In this document: piece after piece, positions 1 to 6,870 of the stretch
How positions within the stretch are numbered: the stretch's first letter is position 1
How the letters are laid out: each line of letters opens with the position of its first letter
Assembly (NCBI GenBank): GCA_023412175.1
Contig: JAEYOB010000708.1
Location: forward strand, 1 to 19,809
Origin: Pseudomonadota bacterium
GTDB taxonomy: Bacteria > Pseudomonadota > Alphaproteobacteria > Azospirillales > Azospirillaceae
DNA: 19,809 nucleotides
Reading direction: 5' to 3'
Made by a program: the position numbers and the translations under genes
Notes under the pieces: generated by a model
Seen by the model: only the letters and a program-made list of their open reading frames with translations
Database searches by the model: none
Told to the model about the DNA's origin: nothing

Positions 1-1
1 G

Positions 2-601
2 AGCAGCACCCAGGTCTCCGGCCTGACCAACGCCCAGATCGGCGCCCTGACCACCGACCAGCTGCAGGGACTCACCTCCGACGACATCGGTGAGTTCTCC
101 AAGACGCAGGTCACTGCGCTGGGCACCGCGCAGATCCGGAGCCTGAGCACTGAGCAGCTGTCGGCGCTGAGCAGTGCCCAGGTCTCCGGCCTGAGCAACG
201 CCCAGATCGGCGCCTTGAGCACCGACCAGCTGCAAGGGCTGACCTCGACCGACATGGGTGAGTTCTCCAAGACCCAAGTCGCCGCACTGAGCACCGCGCA
301 GATCAAGAGCCTGGGCAGCGAGCAGATCTCGGCGCTGAGCAGCACCCAGGTCTCCGGCCTGACCAACGCCCAGATCGGCGCCTTGAGCACCGATACACTG
401 CAGGGGTTGACCTCGACCGACATGGGCGAGTTCTCGAAGACGCAGATCACCGCCCTGACCACCACGCAGATCTCGTCCTTGAGCACTGACAATCTCTCTG
501 CGCTGAACAGCGCGCAGTGGGCATCGCTTACGGGAACCCAGGTCAAGAGCCTGACAACCGACCAGTTGAGTTCGCTGACCACGTCCGATATCGGTGAATT
601 C
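2..601 (+). repeat. 168-bp tandem higher-order coding repeat (7 octapeptides per unit)
   Basis: The marker octad ending in GEF recurs at 74-97, 242-265, 410-433 and 578-601, exactly 168 bp apart each time. The DNA starting at 2 recurs almost unchanged at 338, which is two periods later. The last block (434-601) keeps length and phase but has many substitutions, the usual edge decay of an array that expands by unequal exchange. The array continues beyond the left edge of the window. Confidence 0.9.
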
Positions 602-763
602 GCGGTCACCCAGATCTCGGCTCTGGCCGTTAGTCAGATCCCTGGTTTGACCACGGATCAGCTGTCGGCCATGACCACTGCACAGGCAAACGCGTTTACA
701 TCGGCCCAGATCCAGGCTTTGAACGAGGAGCAATCCAATGCTTGGCTGGATCGCCTTCGCTAA
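2..763 (+). CDS. Octapeptide-repeat Ser/Thr-rich protein, C-terminal part (5' truncated by window)
   Basis: The frame is open from the window edge to a TAA, so only the last 253 residues are seen. The whole visible protein is tandem octapeptides of the form [ST]-x-x-[QD]-[ILVM]-x-x-[LF]. They are organised in blocks of seven (56 residues). Every seventh octad is a variant ending in GEF (TSDDIGEF, TSTDMGEF twice, TTSDIGEF), starting at 74, 242, 410 and 578. Copies before about 433 are nearly identical in DNA, while the last 110 residues are diverged, ending NEEQSNAWLDRLR. The Ser/Thr followed three residues later by Gln resembles a helix N-capping box, so short stacked helices are possible, but a solenoid of another kind cannot be excluded. 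No enzyme motif is visible. It is probably an extracellular or surface protein (inference). A terminator follows it and a GT41 glycosyltransferase gene lies downstream. Function is not recognised. Confidence 0.85.
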   Translation, partial: SSTQVSGLTNAQIGALTTDQLQGLTSDDIGEFSKTQVTALGTAQIRSLSTEQLSALSSAQVSGLSNAQIGALSTDQLQGLTSTDMGEFSKTQVAALSTAQIKSLGSEQISALSSTQVSGLTNAQIGALSTDTLQGLTSTDMGEFSKTQITALTTTQISSLSTDNLSALNSAQWASLTGTQVKSLTTDQLSSLTTSDIGEFAVTQISALAVSQIPGLTTDQLSAMTTAQANAFTSAQIQALNEEQSNAWLDRLR

Positions 764-797
764 CGCCTGAAGCGGCATTAACTTTTGAGAAGAGAGG

Positions 798-824
798 AAC
801 TCGGCGCTCAAGGGGCGCCGAGTT
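798..824 (+). terminator. Intrinsic terminator after the repeat-protein gene
   Basis: A perfect 10-bp stem (AACTCGGCGC at 798-807 with GCGCCGAGTT at 815-824) closes a 7-nt loop and is followed by the pyrimidine-rich CTTCT. It starts 35 bp after the stop codon of the repeat gene. The T tract is short, so some read-through into the next gene is possible. Confidence 0.75.
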
Positions 825-860
825 CTTCTATACGGAAGGGCGCGGTTATAAGGACGTCAC

Positions 861-2864
861 TTGCCGATCAATGCTTTCTTGCATGCCGTTAAGCAGCTCG
901 CAGAAAACCGTTTGGATGCCCTGGCGGTCGTCGGCGCAGCAGAAAACCTCAATACAACAGGAAGTCATGATTTAGCTGTTCAGCTCTATCAGTTGTGGAT
1001 CGCGAGCCATCAAACGGATCCACTGCTTTCCGTTGCCTATTACAATCTCGGCATGTCGCTGGCTGCTGCCGGGAACTCAACCAACGCCCGCCAAGCGCTG
1101 GAACAGGCACTCGCCATCAATCCCCATTTTCATCCAGCCCGAATCAATCTCGGTGTGCTCTCAGCCAGTGCCGGGGATACCGGTCAGGCGCTAGGACATT
1201 GGGCGGCGGTGGCCGAATTTCTGGCGAACGTCAGTCCGGAAAACCTACGTTACAAAAAACTGGCGTTGCGTCATCAGACCCACCATTTTGAACAACTCCA
1301 CCGTTACGCCGAGGCAGACGCCTGTCTTCGACAAAGCCTTGAATTGGATTGTCATCAAACAGACTTGGCACAGCATTGGCTGGCATTGCGCCAAGAGCAG
1401 TGCCTTTGGCCTATCGTGACGCCGCTGCACGGTTTGTCTTGCCAAACCCTTCTGCGGGACATGCTGCCGCTCTCATTGGCGGCATACACGGACGATCCTG
1501 TTCTGCAATTGGCGTCGTCCTGGAACCACATGCGCTCTATCCAGGTACCGAAAGAGGCGGCTTCTTCGGTGCCGGCAAATGCCGGCGCGCGCCGACGGAT
1601 CGCCTATCTGTCCTCCGACCTTCGAGCCCACGCCGTCGGCTACCTTGTCCCTGAGGTGTTCGAACTTCACGACAAGAACGAGTTCGAGGTGTTCGCCTAC
1701 TACTGTGGCCCGCCGAGCAGCGCCCCCCTCCACCTCCGCCTGCGGGATGCGGTGGAGCATTGGGTCGACGTAACAGGAATGGACGACACTGCCGCCGCGA
1801 GGCGCATTGCGGAGGATGGCATCGACATCCTTGTGGACCTCAACGGGCACACGCGTGACTCCCGCACCGCTGTCGTGGCCCGGCGCCCAGCGCCAATCAT
1901 CGTTAACTGGCTGGGCTATCCCGGCACCATGGGAAGCCCTCATCACCATTACATTATCGCCGACGATTGGATCATTCCGGAGAGCCATGAGGCCTATTAC
2001 TCCGAGAAGGTTCTTCGTCTTGCATGCTACCAGCCAAACGACCGGAAGAAAGTTGCGGCTCCACCCCCACAGAGCCGGGCCGAGTTCGGCCTTCCGGAAA
2101 ACGCCACGGTGTATTGCTGCTTCAACTCGGCGCACAAAATCACACCTTTTACTTTTGAACGCTGGATGCGCATTCTGAAAGAGGTGCCAGACAGTGTTCT
2201 TTGGCTGTTCGAAGTGGCTACAGCAACAAGCGAGCGATTGCGCTCCCTAGCACAAGAGCACAATGTCGATCCCGAGCGCCTTTTCTTCGCCCCAAAACGG
2301 CCGAATCCAGAGCATCTCGCGCGTTATTCATTGGCCGATCTATTCCTGGATACCGCGCCATATGGTGCCCACACCACGGCATCGGATGCCTTGTGGATGG
2401 GGGTACCCGTTCTGACACTGTCCGGTCAGTCGTTTGCCTCCCGCGTCTGCGGCAGCCTTGTGCGTGCCGCTGGACTGCCTGAACTGGTCTGCACCACGCC
2501 AGAATCGTATGTGGAAAGGGCCGTGGCGCTTGGCCGGGATCGGCAGGAACTCGCGCGCCTGAAGGAACGGCTCCGCCTGCAACGGGATACCTGCATCCTC
2601 TTCGACATGAACCGACACGTCCGGGAACTCGAAGCGTTGTATCGTCGTATGTGGGACGACCTCATCGAAAGCCGCCTGCCGGTCCCGAACCTTGCCAATT
2701 TGGACATCTACCTCGACATCGGTGTAGAGGCGACGGAAGACCGGATGGATGTTCTAGCCATTCCAGACCATCGTGACTGGTACCGGGAAAGAGTTGCGCA
2801 CCGGCATCACTGGACGCCAATTCCCGACGATGGGAGATTCTGGAGCACTGCCGATAACGGCTGA
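861..2864 (+). CDS. TPR-containing O-GlcNAc transferase / SPINDLY-like glycosyltransferase (GT41)
   Basis: This 667-residue protein is of the bacterial OGT/SPINDLY type, which transfers a sugar from a nucleotide-sugar donor to Ser/Thr of proteins. TPR-like helical repeats occupy roughly residues 55-175. The catalytic GT-B part starts at RRRIAYLSSDLRAHAVGY (about 244) and has NWLGYPGTMG (349-358), FNSAHKITP (421-429, the K region that contacts the nucleotide) and PYGAHTTASDALWMG (from 500, the H-T-T donor-phosphate loop). The start is a TTG, chosen because AAGGA (850-854) lies 6 nt upstream and the N terminus then leads straight into helical sequence. Bacterial members are known or suspected to glycosylate surface proteins such as flagellins and adhesins. 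The neighbouring Ser/Thr-rich repeat protein is therefore a candidate acceptor (inference). Family assignment is firm; donor and acceptor are unknown. Confidence 0.92.
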   Translation: MPINAFLHAVKQLAENRLDALAVVGAAENLNTTGSHDLAVQLYQLWIASHQTDPLLSVAYYNLGMSLAAAGNSTNARQALEQALAINPHFHPARINLGVLSASAGDTGQALGHWAAVAEFLANVSPENLRYKKLALRHQTHHFEQLHRYAEADACLRQSLELDCHQTDLAQHWLALRQEQCLWPIVTPLHGLSCQTLLRDMLPLSLAAYTDDPVLQLASSWNHMRSIQVPKEAASSVPANAGARRRIAYLSSDLRAHAVGYLVPEVFELHDKNEFEVFAYYCGPPSSAPLHLRLRDAVEHWVDVTGMDDTAAARRIAEDGIDILVDLNGHTRDSRTAVVARRPAPIIVNWLGYPGTMGSPHHHYIIADDWIIPESHEAYYSEKVLRLACYQPNDRKKVAAPPPQSRAEFGLPENATVYCCFNSAHKITPFTFERWMRILKEVPDSVLWLFEVATATSERLRSLAQEHNVDPERLFFAPKRPNPEHLARYSLADLFLDTAPYGAHTTASDALWMGVPVLTLSGQSFASRVCGSLVRAAGLPELVCTTPESYVERAVALGRDRQELARLKERLRLQRDTCILFDMNRHVRELEALYRRMWDDLIESRLPVPNLANLDIYLDIGVEATEDRMDVLAIPDHRDWYRERVAHRHHWTPIPDDGRFWSTADNG

Positions 2865-2907
2865 GCAGTATTCCTGAGCATTCCGGATCGAATCAGGGAG
2901 AAAGTAC

Positions 2908-4275
2908 TTGGTGAAGGTGGTCGTCTATACCGTGCTTGTTGGTGACAAGGAGGCACTCAACGATCCGCTCCGGTGTCTGGAGAGTGGTGCAGACACGGAC
3001 CTGGAGTTGGAGTTCATCTGCTTCACCGACAACCCGGCGCTGTCGTCGCCGACCTGGACGTTCCGCGACATGCCGGACCGCCTCATTCCCCCTGAAAGGC
3101 TGTCGCGCCTCCCGAAGGCCCTTCCACACCGGATGTTTGCCGATTGCGACTACAGCTTCTACATCGACAACACGGTGACATTCAAACGCCTGCCAAACAG
3201 CGATGACCTTGCCATCGAAACGGGGGCCGTGTTCCGAGCCTTTCGGCACCCGTGGCGTGCGTGTCCGCAGGATGAGGCGGATGTGGTGGTCCGGTCCGGG
3301 ATGGACGATGCCGAAACCGTCGGGGCTCAGACCCGCTTCTATGAGCACCGGATGCAGCCGTTGCGCGCGATACCGGTGCTTACGGCCGGAACGGCACTCC
3401 TGCGACGCCACAGCGACCCCCGCGTCCAGATCTTTGGCGAGTTTTGGTGGGAGCAGATCCTTCTGTTTTCTGCGCGTGACCAGATCTCCCTGGATCAATG
3501 CGCGCGTGCGGCAGACTGCCCGATCCACCACTTTCCCGGCAACAAGACCAACAGTGACCTTATCGTGTGGCCGGCACTCGCGGCACCCCGTCGCGTCGAG
3601 GCAACCTTCGATGCCGATCGCTACGCTTGGGAGAAGCGGCACGATCCGATCGCGCGCGCGCGGCCGAAGGTGCATTATCTTCTCTCCGGCGACCCAACGG
3701 ACTATACACGCCATCCGGCTTGGTTCGACTACTGCTGCCTGGTCGCCGGATCGGGGTTCGGAGGGCAGGTAGCGCCGCGGCGGGGCCTCGCCAACCTTCT
3801 TGACCCCTTGTTGCGGGAGGTGACCGACAATCCCGGCGGCATTCTCCTGGTCGGGATCGCATCAGACAAGAGCTATGCCGCAGCACCCGAGGAACTGGTG
3901 AATGCCCAGGAGGCTTTGGCTCTGTATTTCCGTTTCAACGCCCCCCTCCCCGCATTTGCGACGAGCGTGCCGGAGCAGGAACTTGCCGACCCCGCGCCTT
4001 TCCGGGCTGCCTTTGGGATGACCGGATTTCGCCTGGTGGTCGCGTTCGGGCTGTCGCCGGCGCAGCACACCAACGCGCTGGCCAAGTTTCTTCCCCTCCT
4101 GCTTCCCGGCGGCACGCTCGTCGTGCAGTTCGGTGAGCGCTTGTCCACCGCCGAGATGGCACGAATGGAACAGGCCGTCGAAGAGCCGTGCACCGTCTCA
4201 GTCTTCCACGGCGGGCACATTACCCAGACGGATCCGATCCCGAGCAGCGTCTTCGTTGCTCGCCGCGCGCTATGA
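2908..4275 (+). CDS. DUF616/TOD1-MUCI70-like glycosyltransferase with extra C-terminal domain
   Basis: This 455-residue protein has an N-terminal half (about 1-265) resembling the DUF616 (TOD1/MUCI70) glycosyltransferase-like family: VVVYTVLVGDKEAL at the start, FICFTDN at 37-42, FYIDNTV at 84-90 in the place of a donor-binding acidic motif, and a HH-rich stretch near 217. Residues about 290-455 form a second alpha/beta domain (GGILLVGIASDKSY, LVVAFGLSP, LLPGGTLVVQFGE) that reads like a degenerate Rossmann methyltransferase core. I could not match it to a named family. Translation starts at TTG 2908 or the adjoining GTG 2911. AGGGAG at 2895-2900 lies 7 or 10 nt upstream, so the exact start is undecided. 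It lies 43 bp after the GT41 gene on the same strand and is probably co-transcribed. It ends 9 bp from the convergent FkbM gene. Confidence 0.75.
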   Translation: MVKVVVYTVLVGDKEALNDPLRCLESGADTDLELEFICFTDNPALSSPTWTFRDMPDRLIPPERLSRLPKALPHRMFADCDYSFYIDNTVTFKRLPNSDDLAIETGAVFRAFRHPWRACPQDEADVVVRSGMDDAETVGAQTRFYEHRMQPLRAIPVLTAGTALLRRHSDPRVQIFGEFWWEQILLFSARDQISLDQCARAADCPIHHFPGNKTNSDLIVWPALAAPRRVEATFDADRYAWEKRHDPIARARPKVHYLLSGDPTDYTRHPAWFDYCCLVAGSGFGGQVAPRRGLANLLDPLLREVTDNPGGILLVGIASDKSYAAAPEELVNAQEALALYFRFNAPLPAFATSVPEQELADPAPFRAAFGMTGFRLVVAFGLSPAQHTNALAKFLPLLLPGGTLVVQFGERLSTAEMARMEQAVEEPCTVSVFHGGHITQTDPIPSSVFVARRAL

Positions 4276-4284
4276 CAGCCCCCG

Positions 4285-4977
4285 TCAACTGAAATGCCGT
4301 TTGACGAACAACGCGTTGCCCCAGCCTTCCCGATTCATCTCAAGATCGACAATTCGGAACCCGTACGTCTTGAGGAACGCGATCAGGTCTTCCAGGGGGA
4401 CATCACCCTCATACCCGCCTCCCACACCGACTTCCGTATAGATGTAGCGGACATGATGCAAAACCGCGTTGGCTCCTTGCAGAACCTTCAGTTCCGCGCC
4501 CTGGGTATCCATGAACAGCAGATCCAACGCCGCCATGATTTCCGGTCTCTGGCTGGCGATCGCCAGGAGAATGCGGTCAAGGGTGAAGGTCTGCATCTTG
4601 ACCACATTGTGGAAGCCCACGAACGGGTAATCCGTCAGGTGTCGGCGCGGCTTGAGGATGCTGCTGCTTTCGCCATTGTTCGTGGCGAGATGAAAATCAA
4701 CCGTGTCGCCATCCCGACTGCCGCACAGCGCCTGAACCGGAAGAAAGCCCTGGTGTTCGGCACAACGCGCCCGCAGCACTGAAAATGGACCATCGAGCGG
4801 CTCGACGAACGCCCCATGGGAGATACCGCGCTCAACGAAATATTCAATCTCCTGTCCGCTGCTGGCTCCGACCTGAAGCACCCCGTTAGCCTTTGGCAAG
4901 CCTAGTGCATTTATAATTTCGCAAGGACCACGCATCACGCCGGATCTCCGGTAGAGGAAATGAATTACTAGGAGCAT
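4285..4977 (-). CDS. FkbM-family SAM-dependent methyltransferase
   Basis: The 230-residue product has the FkbM signatures: motif I GVLQVGASSGQE (32-43), an acidic residue at the end of beta 2 (FVEP, E59), and LLFMDTQGAELKVLQGA (153-169), the D-x-Q-G-x-E stretch typical of the family. FkbM enzymes O-methylate sugars or small molecules. In surface-polysaccharide loci they usually cap or modify glycan residues. The longest start is ATG at 4977 with no convincing ribosome site. The ATG at 4935 (residue 15) has GGAG 10 nt upstream and gives a 216-residue protein that still contains the full fold, so it may be the true start. It is transcribed against the other glycan genes and converges on the DUF616 gene with only 9 bp between stops. 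Confidence 0.88.
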   Translation of the reverse strand: MLLVIHFLYRRSGVMRGPCEIINALGLPKANGVLQVGASSGQEIEYFVERGISHGAFVEPLDGPFSVLRARCAEHQGFLPVQALCGSRDGDTVDFHLATNNGESSSILKPRRHLTDYPFVGFHNVVKMQTFTLDRILLAIASQRPEIMAALDLLFMDTQGAELKVLQGANAVLHHVRYIYTEVGVGGGYEGDVPLEDLIAFLKTYGFRIVDLEMNREGWGNALFVKRHFS

Positions 4978-5367
4978 ACATTACCACCGTTGCCCCATCC
5001 ACATCGCGGTCGCCCGTGCATCGCCATAAGAAAATCCCCAGCGACCCTCTCAACTGATGCAGGCCGACCAAGTTCGAAATCACGAGACCACCACCAAACT
5101 AAATATTACTGAAAATTACTCTGTACCGGCCAATTATTACAAGTAAATATTCCCTACACTTTGCATCGCTCCGAGACATTATCCACAATAGTTGCACATT
5201 TCCGTTATCCACACACGCCGTGCACTTCAGGACAAAATGCGTCCGCCTTGGCGCCGGCATTGGCTGGTAGAAAACAGGGCATGGCCGGGGGCAACCTCCC
5301 AGGGGCACATTTTCGACCGTATTGCAAACGAGCTGTTTACCAATTCTTGCTAGGAGAGCAGGAGCGC
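4978..5367. other. 390-bp intergenic region with AT-rich core and two DnaA boxes
   Basis: This divergent intergenic stretch separates the FkbM gene from the NodZ-like gene. Its centre (about 5095-5160) is markedly AT-rich for this genome and contains AAATATT twice (5101-5107, 5143-5149). Two perfect TTATCCACA sites follow. The reading frame is open from a TTG at 5161, but codons before 5368 lack the G/C third-position bias of the genes, so I treat it as non-coding. No RNA gene was recognised. Confidence 0.6.
5179..5213 (+). promoter_or_regulatory. Pair of perfect DnaA boxes (TTATCCACA) 26 bp apart
   Basis: TTATCCACA occurs at 5179-5187 and again at 5205-5213, same strand, start-to-start distance 26 bp. 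Both are exact matches to the consensus high-affinity DnaA box. They sit just downstream of an AT-rich tract and upstream of the NodZ-like gene. They could mark a DnaA-controlled promoter, a DnaA titration site or part of a replicon origin. The sequence alone does not decide. Confidence 0.6.
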
Positions 5368-6813
5368 ATGATCAATTGGAGTGCCGAGGCTGTGGTTTCC
5401 TTGATCGACACCGTTTTTAGCCATGCCCCCGGCAACCTCATCGTTGCATTCGGCGCATACGATCATCAGCTTCTCGCAGAACTTCTGCAGACAAGCAAAG
5501 ACCGCATCATTTGGCTGAGCCCGAATGAAGACGATTCCCTAGCCATCGACGAAGGGATCAGACAAGCCTCGAAGAGCGACAAGCTGCTCTTCCTTGTCGG
5601 AAGCGCCGAGACCACCTTTCCCATCCTTCGATCCCAACTCGTCGGCCAGACGGTCACGCTGCTGTTCGCTGATGGCCACGTGATCCCGATAACGGCCGAT
5701 CAGGTGCAGAGCGTGACGGATATGCTTGAATCCCTCACCGGTCATGCGCCCAGGATCGCCCTTCTGGTTCGCAGGAACGAAGGGGCAACCCAACGGATGG
5801 GCTCCCTGAGATCCGCGTTGCCGGCGCACGCACAGGCTGCCTTTGCGACGGCGGAAAACGTACACTGGCTGCTCTCGCACACTCTTGCTCCCGCCCCGTT
5901 TCCAATCCAGGAGGGCCCGGAGGGGAACATCTGCTTTTGCGATGGCGGCTTGGCCAACCGGTTGAACGCCCTGCTCTTCGCCCTCATCCTCCGACATCGC
6001 TACGGGCACGACTGGCAAATCTCCTGGCAACGAAACAACTGGTGTGGCGCCTCCTTCAATAGTCTTTTCGAGATTGACCTGCCGGTGGTGGAGCGCTCCC
6101 TTTCTTACTTCAAGGAGAGGGAAGGCGATTATTGGTTCGTGGTGCACGAGAACCAGGGCAATTTCGATCCGTCGCGCATCACCTTCCATCCGACCCTGAC
6201 CGACTACACAGCTTACGAGACGCTTCTCAACCGGCATTCGAAAATCTGCTACCTCCATCACCTCATCCCCAGCTTTGCGTCGCTGGCCGATCTGCAATCC
6301 GCCCTGGCCGGACTGCGGGTGAGGCCGAATCTCGTGACGACCGTGGCAGAATACTGCCGGGAGCACGCCATCGACGGGTCGGTGATCGGATTGCACATCC
6401 GCAAGACGGACTTCGGCAACACCGTCGATGACGGCGAGCTGTTCCGCCTGGTGTCGCAGAATCCCAACCGGTTCTTCGTGTGTTCCGACGACGCGGCGGT
6501 TACCGAGCGCTTCTCGCAGTTGAAAAACTGCCATGTGCTGGAGAAGAAGCACTACCCGGAAAAACTGATCGCCGATGGGGGATGGAATTCCTGGACCGTC
6601 GACGCCGAGGGCCGCCAATTCCCCTTCAACGTCCAGCGCTCGGAAGAGGCTATCATCGAGGCCTTGCTCGACCTGCTGATCCTGTCCCGCACCACGCCGA
6701 TGATGGCGTCACATTCGACGTTCTTCCAGATGGCATTGATCTTCAACAAGGTCGGCTATTTCGACATGCAGGAGAAGCGGTTGGGGCTGACAGGTTCAAC
6801 GCTGGCGGTCTAG
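5368..6813 (+). CDS. NodZ/FUT8-like GT-B glycosyltransferase with N-terminal accessory domain
   Basis: The protein is 481 residues from ATG 5368, preceded by AGGAGA (5352-5357) and GGAG (5361-5364). The frame is open further upstream to a TTG at 5161, but that extension lacks coding character. The C-terminal two thirds resembles the alpha-1,6-/O-fucosyltransferase GT-B superfamily: GGLANRLNAL (193-202, like the GGLGNRL motif), IGLHIRKTDF (340-349, like the donor-binding H-x-R-x-T-D motif), RFFVCSDD and MASHSTFFQMAL (446-457). The N-terminal about 150 residues (LIVAFGAYDHQLL, RIIWLSPNEDDSL, KLLFLVGSAETTFP) form an alpha/beta domain I do not recognise. It probably adds a deoxyhexose or related sugar to the same glycan as the neighbouring enzymes. 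Sugar specificity cannot be read from sequence. The next gene begins 57 bp downstream on the same strand. Confidence 0.75.
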   Translation: MINWSAEAVVSLIDTVFSHAPGNLIVAFGAYDHQLLAELLQTSKDRIIWLSPNEDDSLAIDEGIRQASKSDKLLFLVGSAETTFPILRSQLVGQTVTLLFADGHVIPITADQVQSVTDMLESLTGHAPRIALLVRRNEGATQRMGSLRSALPAHAQAAFATAENVHWLLSHTLAPAPFPIQEGPEGNICFCDGGLANRLNALLFALILRHRYGHDWQISWQRNNWCGASFNSLFEIDLPVVERSLSYFKEREGDYWFVVHENQGNFDPSRITFHPTLTDYTAYETLLNRHSKICYLHHLIPSFASLADLQSALAGLRVRPNLVTTVAEYCREHAIDGSVIGLHIRKTDFGNTVDDGELFRLVSQNPNRFFVCSDDAAVTERFSQLKNCHVLEKKHYPEKLIADGGWNSWTVDAEGRQFPFNVQRSEEAIIEALLDLLILSRTTPMMASHSTFFQMALIFNKVGYFDMQEKRLGLTGSTLAV

Positions 6814-6870
6814 CCCCCTGGCAATTTCTGCTTCCAGGAAAAACAGGCGCGGTCTCAGGAGTTCAAGTCG

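Noticed and set aside
2-601. CRISPR-like regular repeats
   Set aside because: The period is 168 bp, fully coding, without unique spacers; it is a protein repeat.
742-975. 77-residue frame bridging the repeat gene and the GT41 gene
   Set aside because: It runs through a strong terminator hairpin and overlaps the start of the GT41 gene; low coding quality.
5539-6618. 359-residue minus-strand frame
   Set aside because: Antisense to the NodZ-like gene, which has conserved motifs.
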